Shown here: in pieces, positions 1-8,588 of the stretch | How the letters are laid out: the number at the start of each line of letters is the position of its first letter | Position numbering within the stretch: the stretch's first letter is position 1 | Source: Polaromonas sp. | GTDB lineage: Bacteria > Pseudomonadota > Gammaproteobacteria > Burkholderiales > Burkholderiaceae_C | Direction of reading: 5' to 3' | NCBI RefSeq assembly: GCF_030680935.1 | Contig: NZ_JAUXUP010000050.1 | Coordinates: forward strand, 1 to 35,862 | DNA length: 35,862 nt | Position numbers and translations under genes: made by a program | Notes under the pieces: generated by a model | Databases searched by the model: none | The model's input: only the letters and a program-made list of their open reading frames with translations | Told to the model about the DNA's origin: nothing

Positions 1-1
1 C

Positions 2-1558
2 ACCACTGGCAATGCCACCCTGTCCGCGGGCGGTGCCGTGACCCAGTCGGGCGCGATCAGTGCGTCAGGGCTGGCGCTGACCGGCACCGGCGGCGACCAC
101 AACCTGCGCCACGCCAGCAACGCGGTAACCACGCTGGCGGCCAACACCGGCAGCATTGATTACAGCCAGGCTGGCGCGCTGACCGTGGGTACTGTGGCCG
201 GTGTGGTGGGCGTCACCACCGCCGTTGCCGCCAAAATTGAAACCACAGGCGCCGCGTCGGATCTCACACTGGCCAATGCCGTGACTTCAAACGGCACGGG
301 CGACGCCATTGGGCTCAAGGCGGGCAGCAGCAACGCGGCTGGAACCAGTACGGGGGGAAAGCTGGTCAACAACGCAGGCGCCAATGGCATCAGCGCGGTG
401 TCGGGTCGCTACCTGGTGTACAGCGGTGATCCGGCCTCCACGACGGAAGGTGTGACCGGCTACAGCAAGCGCTACAACACGTCCTCCAGCTTCACCCCCG
501 GTGGCAGCGCCAACATGTTCCTGTACCGGATTGCCCCCACCCTGACGATCAATACCGATGATGCCACCCGTGTCTACGGTGATGCCAACCCCGTGTTCAC
601 AGGTTCGACGACCGGCTTGATTGACGGCGACACGGCAGCCAGCGTTGGCGTTTCCCGCAGCACAACAGCGGTGTTCAACACGCCCGTGGCCGCAGGCCGG
701 ATCGCGATTACGCCGACCGCCACCAACAATGAAAATTACACGCTGGTGCTGAACAATGGCCTGCTTACCATTGAACGCCGCGGCATCACCGGTGTGACGG
801 GTATTGTGGCGTCGGACAAGACGGTCGATGGCAACACCAGCGCTACGCTCAATTCTGGCGCGGCTGGTTTTTCCAACATGGTTTTGGGCGATAGGCTGAA
901 TGTGCGCACGGCTACCGGCAATTTTGAGAATTCCGCCGTGGGCCGCAACAAAACGGTCTTCATCACCGGCATTTCCCTGGGTGGTGACTCGTCTGACAAT
1001 TACACGCTGCTGGACAGCACAGCCAGAACAACCGCCAGCATCCGGGACTTGTCCTCGTTCACTGGTGGGCTGTTTCCCGCGCCGACGGCTTTGCCAGCGC
1101 TGCCCAAGTCCTTTGCCGCTTCTGGCGTGACGGTAGCGAGTGCCAACGCCCTGCTGGAGAGCAACCCGACTGCGTCGGGTGGCAGCGCGACGGACTTCAC
1201 GATGTTGCGTGAGCCGACAGGGCAGCAGGCCGGTAGCGCTTCTGTCACAGTGAGCAGTGCGCCGGACGGTTCGGGCAGCGGATTCCGGTTCTCGCTGCCT
1301 GCGGATTTGCTCGGTGGAGGGCCCCTTCAGGCCACCACGCCAACGGGCGCTCCGCTACCCGATTGGCTGCGCTTTGATCCCGGCAGCCGTTCATTTGTGG
1401 CCACCGGCGCGCCAGCCGGTGCGCTGCCGGTGCAGATCCGGGTAAGCGCTGGCGACCGCTCACTGGTGCTGACCATATCCGAGGCGCCGGTCGGCGGGCC
1501 AACGCGTGGCGTGGTGGTTGAGCACTGGCCTGCTGGACCGGCAGACGGTCCAGGCTGA
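2..1558 (+). CDS. YDG/MBG-domain surface adhesin-like protein, C-terminal part
   Basis: The reading frame is open from the window edge, so the gene starts upstream; the GTG at 38 is only an internal codon. The first ~165 residues are Gly/Ala/Thr/Asn-rich and beta-helix-like, as in filamentous haemagglutinin-type exoproteins. Next comes an MBG-type module (about residues 168-245, with VYGDANPVFTG and a NENYTL motif) and a YDG-type repeat (about 247-335, starting GITGVTGIVASDKTVDGNT and ending in a DNYTLLD motif). The tail (about 430-490) resembles a cadherin/Ig-like fold (LPDWLRFDPGSRSF). By family, such proteins are large secreted or surface adhesins, often exported by a TpsB partner, but no partner gene is visible here. 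The function as an adhesin is inferred. Confidence 0.75.
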   Translation, partial: TTGNATLSAGGAVTQSGAISASGLALTGTGGDHNLRHASNAVTTLAANTGSIDYSQAGALTVGTVAGVVGVTTAVAAKIETTGAASDLTLANAVTSNGTGDAIGLKAGSSNAAGTSTGGKLVNNAGANGISAVSGRYLVYSGDPASTTEGVTGYSKRYNTSSSFTPGGSANMFLYRIAPTLTINTDDATRVYGDANPVFTGSTTGLIDGDTAASVGVSRSTTAVFNTPVAAGRIAITPTATNNENYTLVLNNGLLTIERRGITGVTGIVASDKTVDGNTSATLNSGAAGFSNMVLGDRLNVRTATGNFENSAVGRNKTVFITGISLGGDSSDNYTLLDSTARTTASIRDLSSFTGGLFPAPTALPALPKSFAASGVTVASANALLESNPTASGGSATDFTMLREPTGQQAGSASVTVSSAPDGSGSGFRFSLPADLLGGGPLQATTPTGAPLPDWLRFDPGSRSFVATGAPAGALPVQIRVSAGDRSLVLTISEAPVGGPTRGVVVEHWPAGPADGPG

Positions 1559-1573
1559 CGCCCGCCAGGGCGC

Positions 1574-2851
1574 TCAGAGCGTGAAGGGCAGAGAGCTGGT
1601 TTTCACCCGCAGTGGCACCGGTGTTTGCTGAAATGGCTGCAGTGCCTGACCCAGTATTCCAGCCGCCGCCGCCTGCGCCTGACGGCCAATCGGCTCGATA
1701 AAACGGCTGACCTTTCCCGCGATGGAAATGCAGTCTCCCAGGGCGTGAATGCCCTCGACACTGGTGGCCAGCGTATCGGGCCCGACGTCAATACCCATGT
1801 TCCATGCCAGACCAGCACTGGCCGCCAGGCGGTTTGGCGTTTGCAGACCTGCGGCCACCAGAATGTGATGCACTGTGAACACCTGACCCCTCTCAGTGAA
1901 AACTTGCTTGTCGCCTTGCGCGGAAGGCGGCACCGACCGGACTTCGCGCACCTGCACCCCACCCACAAAGTGCAGAGGCAAGTCGCACCAGGCATCCAGC
2001 AATTGCTGTGATTGAACATCAGACAGATTGCTTGCAATCGGCCGGGTTTGTACGTCCAGCAGCGTGACCTGATGTCCAGCCAGCGCGAGGTCATTGGCCA
2101 TTTCCGATCCGATCAGCCCGGCGCCCACGATGGCGATACGTTGTGCGCGCTCGCCCAGGGCCCGGCGAAACCGGTTGTAAACCTGCAAATGATTGACGCG
2201 CCAGCACAGCGCGTCGGGCAACTGTGGCAGCGAACGGGCCCGTGCGCCGTGCGCCAGCACCAGATGCCGGTAGCGCAGCGTGCCACGGGTGGTGCGCAGC
2301 TGCCGGCTGTCCGGTGTGATGCTGATGGCTTGCGTGTGTGCCAACAGCCGCACCCCCAGCCGTTGTGCCGCCTGGGCGCCGTTTTCGCGCGCCAGCTTGT
2401 CCACCGCCATGCCGCGTGCAATGGCCACCGACAGCATGGGCTTGTCGTACACATCGCCGTTGCAGGCGGTCACCAAGGTGATGGGTATGTCGGCATCACG
2501 TTCTCGCAGGGCTTGCGCCATCTGCCACCCGGCGCGCCCTGCCCCCACGATGACCGTGCCCGCTTTGTTCCGCGCGGCGGCGCTTGTGGCACGTCTTTCG
2601 GCGGTCGGTTTGGCCTGACGCGCAGGCTGCTCGGCGACATAGGGCTCGAAGTCTGACTTTGTCACGCCGCATAGCGGGCAGGCCCAGTCCTGAGGAATAT
2701 CGGCAAACCGGGTACCCGGCGCCAGCCCGCTGTCGGCATCGCCTTTGCCTTCGTCGTAAATCAGACCGCAAGCCCGGCAGATAAACAGTTGCCAGGGCAA
2801 CCCCGAGGCGTCTGTATTCCTGGCGGGCGCAGCTTGCGGAGGCAGGATCAT
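1574..2851 (-). CDS. Rubredoxin / rubredoxin-NAD(+) reductase fusion (FAD-dependent)
   Basis: This 425-aa protein carries a rubredoxin domain at residues ~20-72, with two iron-binding pairs: C25/C28 (CRAC) and C58/C61 (CPLC). An NAD(P)H:rubredoxin oxidoreductase follows: the first FAD-binding Rossmann motif is VGAGRAG near residue 100, a second NAD-binding one is [10 protein letters not shown] near 243, and an ALGDC motif binds FAD near the C-terminus. The fusion would pass electrons from NAD(P)H through FAD to its own iron centre. Free-standing versions serve alkane hydroxylases or oxidative-stress reductases. It is the last gene of the sigma-54 operon, and its ATG overlaps the previous stop (ATGA at 2848-2851), which implies translational coupling. 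The preceding acyl-CoA-dehydrogenase-like protein is therefore a candidate electron acceptor (inference). Confidence 0.88.
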   Translation of the reverse strand: MILPPQAAPARNTDASGLPWQLFICRACGLIYDEGKGDADSGLAPGTRFADIPQDWACPLCGVTKSDFEPYVAEQPARQAKPTAERRATSAAARNKAGTVIVGAGRAGWQMAQALRERDADIPITLVTACNGDVYDKPMLSVAIARGMAVDKLARENGAQAAQRLGVRLLAHTQAISITPDSRQLRTTRGTLRYRHLVLAHGARARSLPQLPDALCWRVNHLQVYNRFRRALGERAQRIAIVGAGLIGSEMANDLALAGHQVTLLDVQTRPIASNLSDVQSQQLLDAWCDLPLHFVGGVQVREVRSVPPSAQGDKQVFTERGQVFTVHHILVAAGLQTPNRLAASAGLAWNMGIDVGPDTLATSVEGIHALGDCISIAGKVSRFIEPIGRQAQAAAAGILGQALQPFQQTPVPLRVKTSSLPFTL

Positions 2852-4002
2852 GCCGGCTGCTCCTCGGCGCTCAGCCGGGCGATTTCCTTGCGCAGGTGTT
2901 TGATGGCCGGCGTGACAATCGCCACAAAGTGCGACTCGCGCACGCGCCGCTGCACGTCCGATGTCATCAGGTAACCGCGTGCACCCTGATGCAACAGGGC
3001 AGATTGTGCAGCCCGCAGGGCGAGCTCTGATGCATGGGCGCGCGCGTCCAGTACGTCGATCAAAAACTCCCTGTCACTGCCAAAAGGCGTTTGCGCCAGC
3101 GTCATGATGCGCGCGCTGAGCCCATCAAGCTCAGCTTGCAGATCGTCCGGCCGGTCTTCCAGAAATTCATTGACATGCCCGAGCTGCCGCTCGACCTGCC
3201 ACATCGAGTCGATAGCGCCCTGCGCCACTCCCAGGCCCATGCCGGTCTGCAGCAGGATGAAGGCGGCGCGGATGCGACCGATAAAGGGGCGCACCGGATC
3301 GGCAATCAGTGCGTCCGCGCCGACAAAATAATCGGTCAGGCGAACCGCCCAGGTGTTCGTGCCTTCCATCGCCGAGAACGACGGGCAGTTGCGCAGCTCC
3401 ACTCCGGGGGCATCACAACGCACCAGGAACATGATTTCTGTTTTTGCGGCATCGGGGTCTGGCTGCGCCACATCGGCCACCGCGCCGAAGTAATGATCCG
3501 GGCCCAGATTGCTGACCCAGGGCAAGGTGCCATTGACAAGGTAGCCACCGTCGGTCTTGCTGGCGTGCAGCAGAAACGTCTCGATGCCGGCAAAGGTTTT
3601 CATCGGGTTGGACATGCCCGTAGCGCCCAGTGTCTGGCCCCGGTTGTGCTGCTCCAGACGATCGCCCATCAGCGCCGGGTTGCCGGATTGCTCCATGTAC
3701 ACGCCGCACACTTCATGGCACCACACCATGAAGCCGGTGGCGCCGCACACGCGTGAGACCTCTGCCATCAGGCGTATCGCCAGTCCGTAGTCGGCCGGTG
3801 CCCGAGTGCGCTGTATGTGCGCACTCAGCGCACCAAGCTCACCAAGTCGCTGCAGGATGGATTTGGGGTAAATCCCGCGCCGGTCAATATCGTCGGCCAG
3901 TTCGGCCAGCGGACCATCGGCCAGCGCGCGCACGGCCTGCAGCAGCGCAGACGCGTTGCCCTCGGCGGCGGCGATTTCGGTAGCGCGTTCCAGGACTTCC
4001 AT
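2848..4002 (-). CDS. Acyl-CoA dehydrogenase-like flavoprotein (DszC/SfnB-like?)
   Basis: At 384 aa it has the usual acyl-CoA dehydrogenase length and layout: an N-terminal helical domain, a middle beta domain (about 125-230, with [14 protein letters not shown]) and a C-terminal helical bundle. The usual C-terminal segment with the EGT flavin/CoA-site motif is not seen. In its place is a stretch with [15 protein letters not shown]-like residues and [13 protein letters not shown]. This recalls members such as DszC and SfnB, which act as flavin-dependent monooxygenases on organosulfur compounds rather than as CoA dehydrogenases. It lies between an OsmC-like gene and a rubredoxin-reductase fusion that it overlaps by 4 bp. 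Family membership is confident; the substrate is unknown, and a role in organosulfur chemistry is inferred only from neighbours and the missing motif. Confidence 0.8.
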   Translation of the reverse strand: MEVLERATEIAAAEGNASALLQAVRALADGPLAELADDIDRRGIYPKSILQRLGELGALSAHIQRTRAPADYGLAIRLMAEVSRVCGATGFMVWCHEVCGVYMEQSGNPALMGDRLEQHNRGQTLGATGMSNPMKTFAGIETFLLHASKTDGGYLVNGTLPWVSNLGPDHYFGAVADVAQPDPDAAKTEIMFLVRCDAPGVELRNCPSFSAMEGTNTWAVRLTDYFVGADALIADPVRPFIGRIRAAFILLQTGMGLGVAQGAIDSMWQVERQLGHVNEFLEDRPDDLQAELDGLSARIMTLAQTPFGSDREFLIDVLDARAHASELALRAAQSALLHQGARGYLMTSDVQRRVRESHFVAIVTPAIKHLRKEIARLSAEEQPA

Positions 4003-4061
4003 AAAAATTCCAGTGTGGTCGGAGGCAGGGATCTACACGAAGGGAGTAACCGTGGGGTACG

Positions 4062-4625
4062 TCACCCCAGCGCAATCTCGAAGGCAATCGGGTTGCGCAT
4101 GCTGTTGGCCACAGGCGAGTAGAAGTTGGCGTGCTGCACGATCTCGTCCAGTACCTCGCGGCTGGCGTCGCCCTCAACCAGCACCTTCACCCGAATCGCC
4201 TGAAAGCCCATGTCCTTCGCTTCCTTGAGTGCGCCGCCCGCACCCCAGGCCGCCGGGTTGCCGATGTCGCCTTCCATGAAGATTTCCAGCTTCGACAGCT
4301 TGACCTGCTTCCACGTCGCTACCGCCGTGATGCCAACCGCCAGGCAGCCGCCCAGGCCCGACAGCACTATCTCGCCGGGTGCAGGCGCGGTGTTCTCGCC
4401 GAACAGGTGCAGCGGTTCGTCCACCACCACGGGCTGGTGATCTCCCACATAACTGAGCGAGCGGTACATGCCCTTCATCTCGGTGCGGACCTTGTTCGTA
4501 CCGCGCGAAGTCGGGTTGGCGCGGCCCTTGGCGGCGAAGGCAGCCAGCCCCTCGGCGTCAATCGGCTTCAAGTAGGCTTTTACCGTGGTTGGGGTGGTGT
4601 TTTCAATTGCGTCGGCCACAGTCAT
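4062..4625 (-). CDS. OsmC family protein, single-cysteine type
   Basis: This 187-aa protein shows the OsmC/Ohr fold signature: a central helix beginning LSGLGGCLAVGITAVATWK with the peroxidatic Cys at residue 94. Classical OsmC/Ohr enzymes have a second, resolving Cys in a CPxS/CPVH-like motif near the C-terminus. Here the equivalent stretch reads HANFYSPVANSMRNP, so that Cys is missing. It may need an external thiol or persulfide partner, or have another role. A good ribosome site (AGGAGA) precedes the ATG. It lies 87 bp after the rhodanese gene and 59 bp before the acyl-CoA-dehydrogenase-like gene, in the same direction, which suggests one operon. The pairing with a rhodanese suggests sulfane sulfur or thiol chemistry (inference). 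Confidence 0.85.
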   Translation of the reverse strand: MTVADAIENTTPTTVKAYLKPIDAEGLAAFAAKGRANPTSRGTNKVRTEMKGMYRSLSYVGDHQPVVVDEPLHLFGENTAPAPGEIVLSGLGGCLAVGITAVATWKQVKLSKLEIFMEGDIGNPAAWGAGGALKEAKDMGFQAIRVKVLVEGDASREVLDEIVQHANFYSPVANSMRNPIAFEIALG

Positions 4626-4712
4626 GGTGTCTCCTGAAAATAGAGTGAGAAAGTGTGTGAATCAGTGCTTGCCGCGATGGGCCATCACGGCAAGCGGCAA
4701 ACATGTGGGATG

Positions 4713-5603
4713 TCAGGCGGCCAGGGCCAGCGCAGGCGCCCTGGGCTTGATCACCGGCGCTTCGGTTTCAATTGGCAGCGAGTCGTCGCGCGACCACTCG
4801 TTCCACGAGCCAAAGTACATGCGCACATCGGAAAAGCCGGCCTGCTTGAGCGCCAGAAACGTGTTGGAGGCGCGCGCACCCTTGAAGCAATACAGGTACA
4901 CCGTGTCGGAGGTAGAGATGCCGGCGGTGGCACATTCGGCCTGCACTTCCAGCGGCGATTTGAAGACCGGGCCCTGGGCAGAAGGCTTCATGAAGCGGTA
5001 CCACTCAATCCATTTGGCACCCGGCAGGCGCCCTTTGCGCGGCGCAAAATCCTTGCCGTAAGGTGAAGAACTTTCGCCCGTCCATTCGTCGATGTCGCGC
5101 ACGTCCAGCAGGGCAATGCCGGTGTTCAGCGCTGCTGCCACATCGTCCTTGGTCAGCATCACGTCGCTCATCGCCAGGTCGGTCGGAAAAGCCGCAACTT
5201 TGGGCGTTGCCCCCTCGACGCTGACCGGCAGGCCCTGGGCTTTCCAGGCAGAGAAGCCGCCGTTGAGCACCTTGATCTTCGGGTAGCCCAGCCAGGTCAA
5301 CAAGTAGTAGCCACGGCAAGACTGGCCGTAGCCACTGTTGAGCGCATCTTCATAAAACACCGCAGTTTCGGCGCCCGACAGCCCAACAGCGCCAAAGTGT
5401 TCAGCAAAGGTGGACTTCAGCGCCGTCAGGCCTTCTGCCGTGGAAGTGGCCAGAAAGGTGAAGATTTCACGCATGTTGACCGCGCCAGGCAAATGGCCGG
5501 CGGCATAGGTCTCGGCGTCGCGTGTGTCGATGATGACCACCGGCTCGGCGCCCATCATGCTTGAGAGTTGTTCGGGGGAAACAAGAACGCTGTCGGTCGT
5601 CAT
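4713..5603 (-). CDS. Tandem-rhodanese sulfurtransferase (thiosulfate/3-mercaptopyruvate type)
   Basis: The 296-aa protein consists of two rhodanese domains (about residues 5-125 and 148-285). The N-terminal copy has IIDTRDAETYAAGHLPGAVN. The C-terminal copy has the active-site loop YCFKGARAS, with the catalytic Cys at residue 239, so only the second domain is expected to be catalytic, as is normal for this family. The loop CFKGAR differs from the CGSGVTA type of 3-mercaptopyruvate transferases, so the sulfur donor cannot be named. The start is set by TGGAGA about 8 bases before the ATG. It is the first gene behind a sigma-54 promoter at 5649-5664, leaving a leader of roughly 35 bases. Confidence 0.87.
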   Translation of the reverse strand: MTTDSVLVSPEQLSSMMGAEPVVIIDTRDAETYAAGHLPGAVNMREIFTFLATSTAEGLTALKSTFAEHFGAVGLSGAETAVFYEDALNSGYGQSCRGYYLLTWLGYPKIKVLNGGFSAWKAQGLPVSVEGATPKVAAFPTDLAMSDVMLTKDDVAAALNTGIALLDVRDIDEWTGESSSPYGKDFAPRKGRLPGAKWIEWYRFMKPSAQGPVFKSPLEVQAECATAGISTSDTVYLYCFKGARASNTFLALKQAGFSDVRMYFGSWNEWSRDDSLPIETEAPVIKPRAPALALAA

Positions 5604-5648
5604 GGCAATCTCCAGATGGGGTCACGGCACATGCCGTTGTCACCTTAT

Positions 5649-5664
5649 TGCAACCGCCGTGCCA
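5649..5664 (-). promoter_or_regulatory. Sigma-54 (-24/-12) promoter of the rhodanese-OsmC operon
   Basis: Read on the minus strand the site is TGGCACG-GCGG-TTGCA. It matches the sigma-54 consensus TGGCACG-N4-TTGC exactly, with GG (-24) and GC (-12) correctly spaced. Transcription would start near 5638 and run into the rhodanese gene at 5603. The next gene upstream encodes a sigma-54 activator. Confidence 0.88.
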
Positions 5665-5690
5665 CGTCTTTCTCTGGTTGAAAAGTTTGA

Positions 5691-5757
5691 CAAAAAATGC
5701 CCGCAGCCCTTTGTGGATCAGTACAAACAGCTATCGATTTAATAGCAAATCAGATTT
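5691..5757 (+). repeat. Dispersed intergenic repeat, copy 1
   Basis: This copy has the core AGCCCTT ... ACAAACAGCTAT ... ATAGCAAATCAG, related to nine other copies in the window. It lies between the sigma-54 promoter and the upstream palindrome. Its GCTAT and ATAGC half-sites form a 5-bp inverted repeat with a 7-base spacer. Confidence 0.7.
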
Positions 5758-5787
5758 CCGGCAAACCTGGTTGCAGGTTGATGCCGA

Positions 5788-5816
5788 CACAATGTCTACA
5801 CATTGTCGACATTGTG
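5788..5816 (-). promoter_or_regulatory. Putative enhancer (upstream activator site) for the sigma-54 activator
   Basis: The site contains ACAATGT-N4-ACATTGT (5789-5806) followed two bases later by a third ACATTGTG half-site (5809-5816). The outer CACAATGT/ACATTGTG also form a perfect 8-bp inverted repeat. It lies about 125-150 bp upstream of the -24 element, the usual distance for enhancer binding by NifA/NtrC-type activators. It overlaps the last codons of the activator gene itself. The binding role is inferred from symmetry and position. Confidence 0.65.
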
Positions 5817-7541
5817 CAGACCCAGCTTGCGCAGCCGGTAGCTGAATTGCCGCACGGTCAGGCCCAGCGCCTGCGCTGCGCGCGACTGGTTGCCACCATG
5901 GTCGTGCAAGGCTTGCTGCAGTTGCGCCGCCGGGTGCGATTGCGCTGCCTGGTAGTCACGGACCACGGGCGCAGGAGTGACCGGTTTCTGGACGGTCGTC
6001 ACGCCTGCTGGCCGGTCTGGTGTGTTGCTGTCCTGCTCGTGCGGCAAAAACCGCTGCAGCTCTTCGGCGGAAACCATGGCGCTGTCGGTCAACAGCACCA
6101 GGCGCTCGATCACATTGCCCAGTTCGCGGATGTTGCCGGGCCAGGGGTGCTGTTCGAGGCTGGCCAGGGCCGCCGCAGACAGGCTCACATTGCGCTGGTT
6201 GGCCTGGTTGACGCGGCTTAAAAAATGAATGGCCAGCGCGCGTATGTCCTGAGGACGCTCGCGCAGGGAAGGCAGGCGGATCGGGATCACATTGAGCCGG
6301 TAAAACAGGTCGCGTCGGAAAGTCCCTGCCAGCACATCCTGCGCCAGGTCGCGGTTGGTCGCTGCGACCACACGCACCGCCACCCTGACTTCACGTTTGC
6401 CACCCAGGCGCACGATGGTGCCCTCCTGCAGCGTGCGCAGCAGCTTGGTCTGCATGGCCAGCGGCATTTCGCCGATCTCGTCGAGAAAAATCGTGCCGCG
6501 GTCGGCCTGTTCAAACCAGCCGGCACGCGCGGTCTGCGCGCCAGTGAAGGCGCCGCGTTCATAACCAAACAGCTCGGACTCAAACAGCGTGTCCGGTATC
6601 GCCGCGCAGTTGACCTTGATGAAAGGCTGGTCGCGGCGCTGGCTGGACAGGTGGACGGCGCGTGCAAACAACTCCTTGCCGGTGCCCGATTCACCCAGTA
6701 GCAGCACACTGGCTGTGGCCTCCGAGACGCGTTCGAGTTCGCCAAGCGCCTGCAGCAGCGCCGGCGAGGTGCCGATGATGCCGTAACGTGCGGCCGCTGT
6801 TTCAAGTGCGCGCGTGAGCAGCTGGTTTTTGGCCTGCAACACCCGCGTTTTTTCTGCCACCAGCGCCTGCAGCTGCAGCAACTGGCCTGCCAGCGTGGCG
6901 AGGATTTTGAGCACCGCCACGTCGTCCGCCAGCTGCCGGTCGCGGCTGCGGATGCGGTGACAGGCCAGCACGCCTATGACTTCCCGGCCTGCCGGGGTGT
7001 TTAGCTCGATGGGCAGCGCGATAAAAGCCACGATGTCTGGCGGCAGCTGTGCGCGCGCCACAGCGCGCACCAGAAACTGCGGCTCGGCGTCGATGTCCTG
7101 CACGATGATCGGCTGCGCCGTTGCCAGCACGCGGCCGGTGATGCCTTCGCCCGGTCCGTAGCGGCCGCGCGCCATCTCGGTTTTGGTCAGGCCGTAGGCA
7201 TAACGGATGGCTGAGCTGGGCGCGGGCGCACCGGCAGGCCGGGTACCGGGCTTGCGGTCGGCCAGCCCTTCCAGGGCAATGTCGCCGACAAAATCAGCCA
7301 GCACGATGCGGCCCCGGTTCAGGCCCAGCAGCTCCGACATCAGGTGCAGCATTTCCCGCATGACGATCTCGGGCGCCAGGCTTTTGCCCACCAGACGCAT
7401 CACCTCGCTCATGAGCAGCAGCTCCTGGGCGCGCCATTGGGGCGCAGCAGCGGATTTGATCGGGAAAGGCAGTGGGGCGGGCATCCTCCGGACAAGCAAT
7501 AAATCAGCCATCTGCCCTGGGAGGCGAAGGCTCGGGCCCAT
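5796..7541 (-). CDS. NifA-like sigma-54-dependent transcriptional activator (GAF-AAA+-Fis HTH)
   Basis: The 581-aa protein has an N-terminal GAF sensor domain (about residues 45-215), a linker coiled coil (about 220-250) and a sigma-54 AAA+ domain: Walker A GESGTGKE at ~283, the sigma-54-contacting GAFTGA loop at ~330 and Walker B TIFLDE at ~350. A Fis-type helix-turn-helix closes it ([20 protein letters not shown], about 553-572). The GAF and AAA+ arrangement resembles NifA most, but there are no nif genes here, so it should not be called nifA. Another in-frame ATG at 7511 (residue 11) is an equally possible start. The gene directly precedes an operon with a sigma-54 promoter, and its own 3' end carries the likely enhancer. 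The GAF ligand is unknown. Confidence 0.92.
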   Translation of the reverse strand: MGPSLRLPGQMADLLLVRRMPAPLPFPIKSAAAPQWRAQELLLMSEVMRLVGKSLAPEIVMREMLHLMSELLGLNRGRIVLADFVGDIALEGLADRKPGTRPAGAPAPSSAIRYAYGLTKTEMARGRYGPGEGITGRVLATAQPIIVQDIDAEPQFLVRAVARAQLPPDIVAFIALPIELNTPAGREVIGVLACHRIRSRDRQLADDVAVLKILATLAGQLLQLQALVAEKTRVLQAKNQLLTRALETAAARYGIIGTSPALLQALGELERVSEATASVLLLGESGTGKELFARAVHLSSQRRDQPFIKVNCAAIPDTLFESELFGYERGAFTGAQTARAGWFEQADRGTIFLDEIGEMPLAMQTKLLRTLQEGTIVRLGGKREVRVAVRVVAATNRDLAQDVLAGTFRRDLFYRLNVIPIRLPSLRERPQDIRALAIHFLSRVNQANQRNVSLSAAALASLEQHPWPGNIRELGNVIERLVLLTDSAMVSAEELQRFLPHEQDSNTPDRPAGVTTVQKPVTPAPVVRDYQAAQSHPAAQLQQALHDHGGNQSRAAQALGLTVRQFSYRLRKLGLHNVDNV

Positions 7542-7561
7542 GCGCCTGGTTGCAGTGGCAG

Positions 7562-7590
7562 CCTTTATGGCGCAAAATGCGCCATAAAGG
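7562..7590. promoter_or_regulatory. Perfect 13-bp-arm palindrome, probable toxin-antitoxin operator
   Basis: The arms CCTTTATGGCGCA and TGCGCCATAAAGG are exact complements around AAA. The site ends 11 bases before the antitoxin ATG, and the right arm contains the AAGG of the Shine-Dalgarno sequence. Antitoxins of type II systems commonly bind such sites to repress their own operon. As RNA it could also fold into a hairpin hiding the ribosome site. It lies between divergent genes, so it might also affect the sigma-54 activator gene. Confidence 0.7.
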
Positions 7591-7601
7591 AGCTAAACAT
7601 C

Positions 7602-7979
7602 ATGGCCACCCCCAACAACTTCGCATCCGTCAAACTCCCGCTGAGCCTGGTTGAGCAGGCCCGCGAAGCGGCCCAGCCCCTGCGCCGATCAGCAGCCGGC
7701 CAGATCGAATACTGGGCCACCCTGGGCCGGGTGGTCGAGCATTCGGGCTTGACGGTTCAAGAGGCGCAGACGGCCATTGAGGTGTATGAGGCTTCAGCAC
7801 GCAAAGCTCGGCCCAAAGCGCTCCATGCCGCAGCCGGCAAGTCGCCGGATGCGACGGACACGCTGGATGCTTTGACCGCGCGCATGCTGGAGATCAGCAC
7901 CAATGGCACGCTGCAAGCCCACGTGCGCCGGATTGTTGAGGAAAACCGGCAGTTGGCGGCGCAGCGGTCCGCTGCTTGA
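7602..7979 (+). CDS. ParD-like antitoxin
   Basis: This 125-aa protein has the N-terminal pattern of ParD-like antitoxins (FASVKLPLSLVEQAREAA ... SAAGQIEYWATLGRVVE), a ribbon-helix-helix-like DNA-binding segment of about 60 residues. A longer C-terminal part (about 65-125) would contact the toxin. It overlaps the start of the next gene, a zeta-type kinase, by four bases (TTGA at 7976-7979). It follows a perfect palindrome that is probably its operator. The role is predicted from family and pairing; the DNA-binding fold is read by eye only. Confidence 0.8.
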   Translation: MATPNNFASVKLPLSLVEQAREAAQPLRRSAAGQIEYWATLGRVVEHSGLTVQEAQTAIEVYEASARKARPKALHAAAGKSPDATDTLDALTARMLEISTNGTLQAHVRRIVEENRQLAAQRSAA

Positions 7980-8575
7980 CCCAGCCGACTTTTCACCTAC
8001 TCGCAGGCCCCAACGGAGCTGGCAAGTCCACCCTCTACCGCGCCTTGGTTGACAGCGGCACCCTAGGCCGCGAACTGGAGTTTGTGAACGCTGATCTGTA
8101 CGAGACAACTCATTTGCAAAACATCCCGGACTTGCAGAAGCGGTCCGAGGCGGCGCGCGACTGGGCCGATGCCCGGCGCCAGGCATTGCTGGAAGACAAA
8201 GTTGGATTTGTGAGCGAGACCGTCTTCTCACATGAATCCAAGCTGAGCCTTGTCAGCCACGCCCAATCGCTGGGTTACCAAGTCGTTCTCTACATTGTGT
8301 CCGTGAACAATCCGCAGCATTTGCTGGCGCGCGTGAGGCAACGCGTGCAAGAGGGCGGCCATCATGTTCCTGCCCGACGTATTCTGGAGCGTTACCCGCG
8401 CACCATGGCCAACCTCAAAAAAGTGGTTCGCCTCGCAGACCTGGCCTTTGTCTACGATGGTGGCGAGATTGAGCGGGGCGGCCCGAACCTTTTGGCGGTC
8501 TGCAAGGCAGGCCACACAACAATTCTGGCCAAGAGGCTGCCACCCTGGGCTGCGGCCATGCTGGCGCCTGAGTAA
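7976..8575 (+). CDS. Zeta-toxin-like P-loop kinase
   Basis: The 199-aa protein begins with a P-loop, AGPNGAGKST (about residues 12-21), followed by FVNADLY and FVSETVFSHESK segments that fit the substrate-binding region of zeta toxin/YheB-type kinases. Known zeta toxins phosphorylate UDP-N-acetylglucosamine, which poisons cell-wall synthesis. Whether this shorter chromosomal form does the same is not known. The start is a TTG overlapping the antitoxin stop codon, which ties its translation to the antitoxin gene. It ends 13 bp from the convergent pepP gene. Confidence 0.83.
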   Translation: MTQPTFHLLAGPNGAGKSTLYRALVDSGTLGRELEFVNADLYETTHLQNIPDLQKRSEAARDWADARRQALLEDKVGFVSETVFSHESKLSLVSHAQSLGYQVVLYIVSVNNPQHLLARVRQRVQEGGHHVPARRILERYPRTMANLKKVVRLADLAFVYDGGEIERGGPNLLAVCKAGHTTILAKRLPPWAAAMLAPE

Positions 8576-8588
8576 TCCTGTCGTCCCC

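Noticed and set aside
5796..7541. Naming the sigma-54 activator nifA
   Set aside because: The domain order is NifA-like, but no nitrogen-fixation gene is present and the adjacent operon is of another type.
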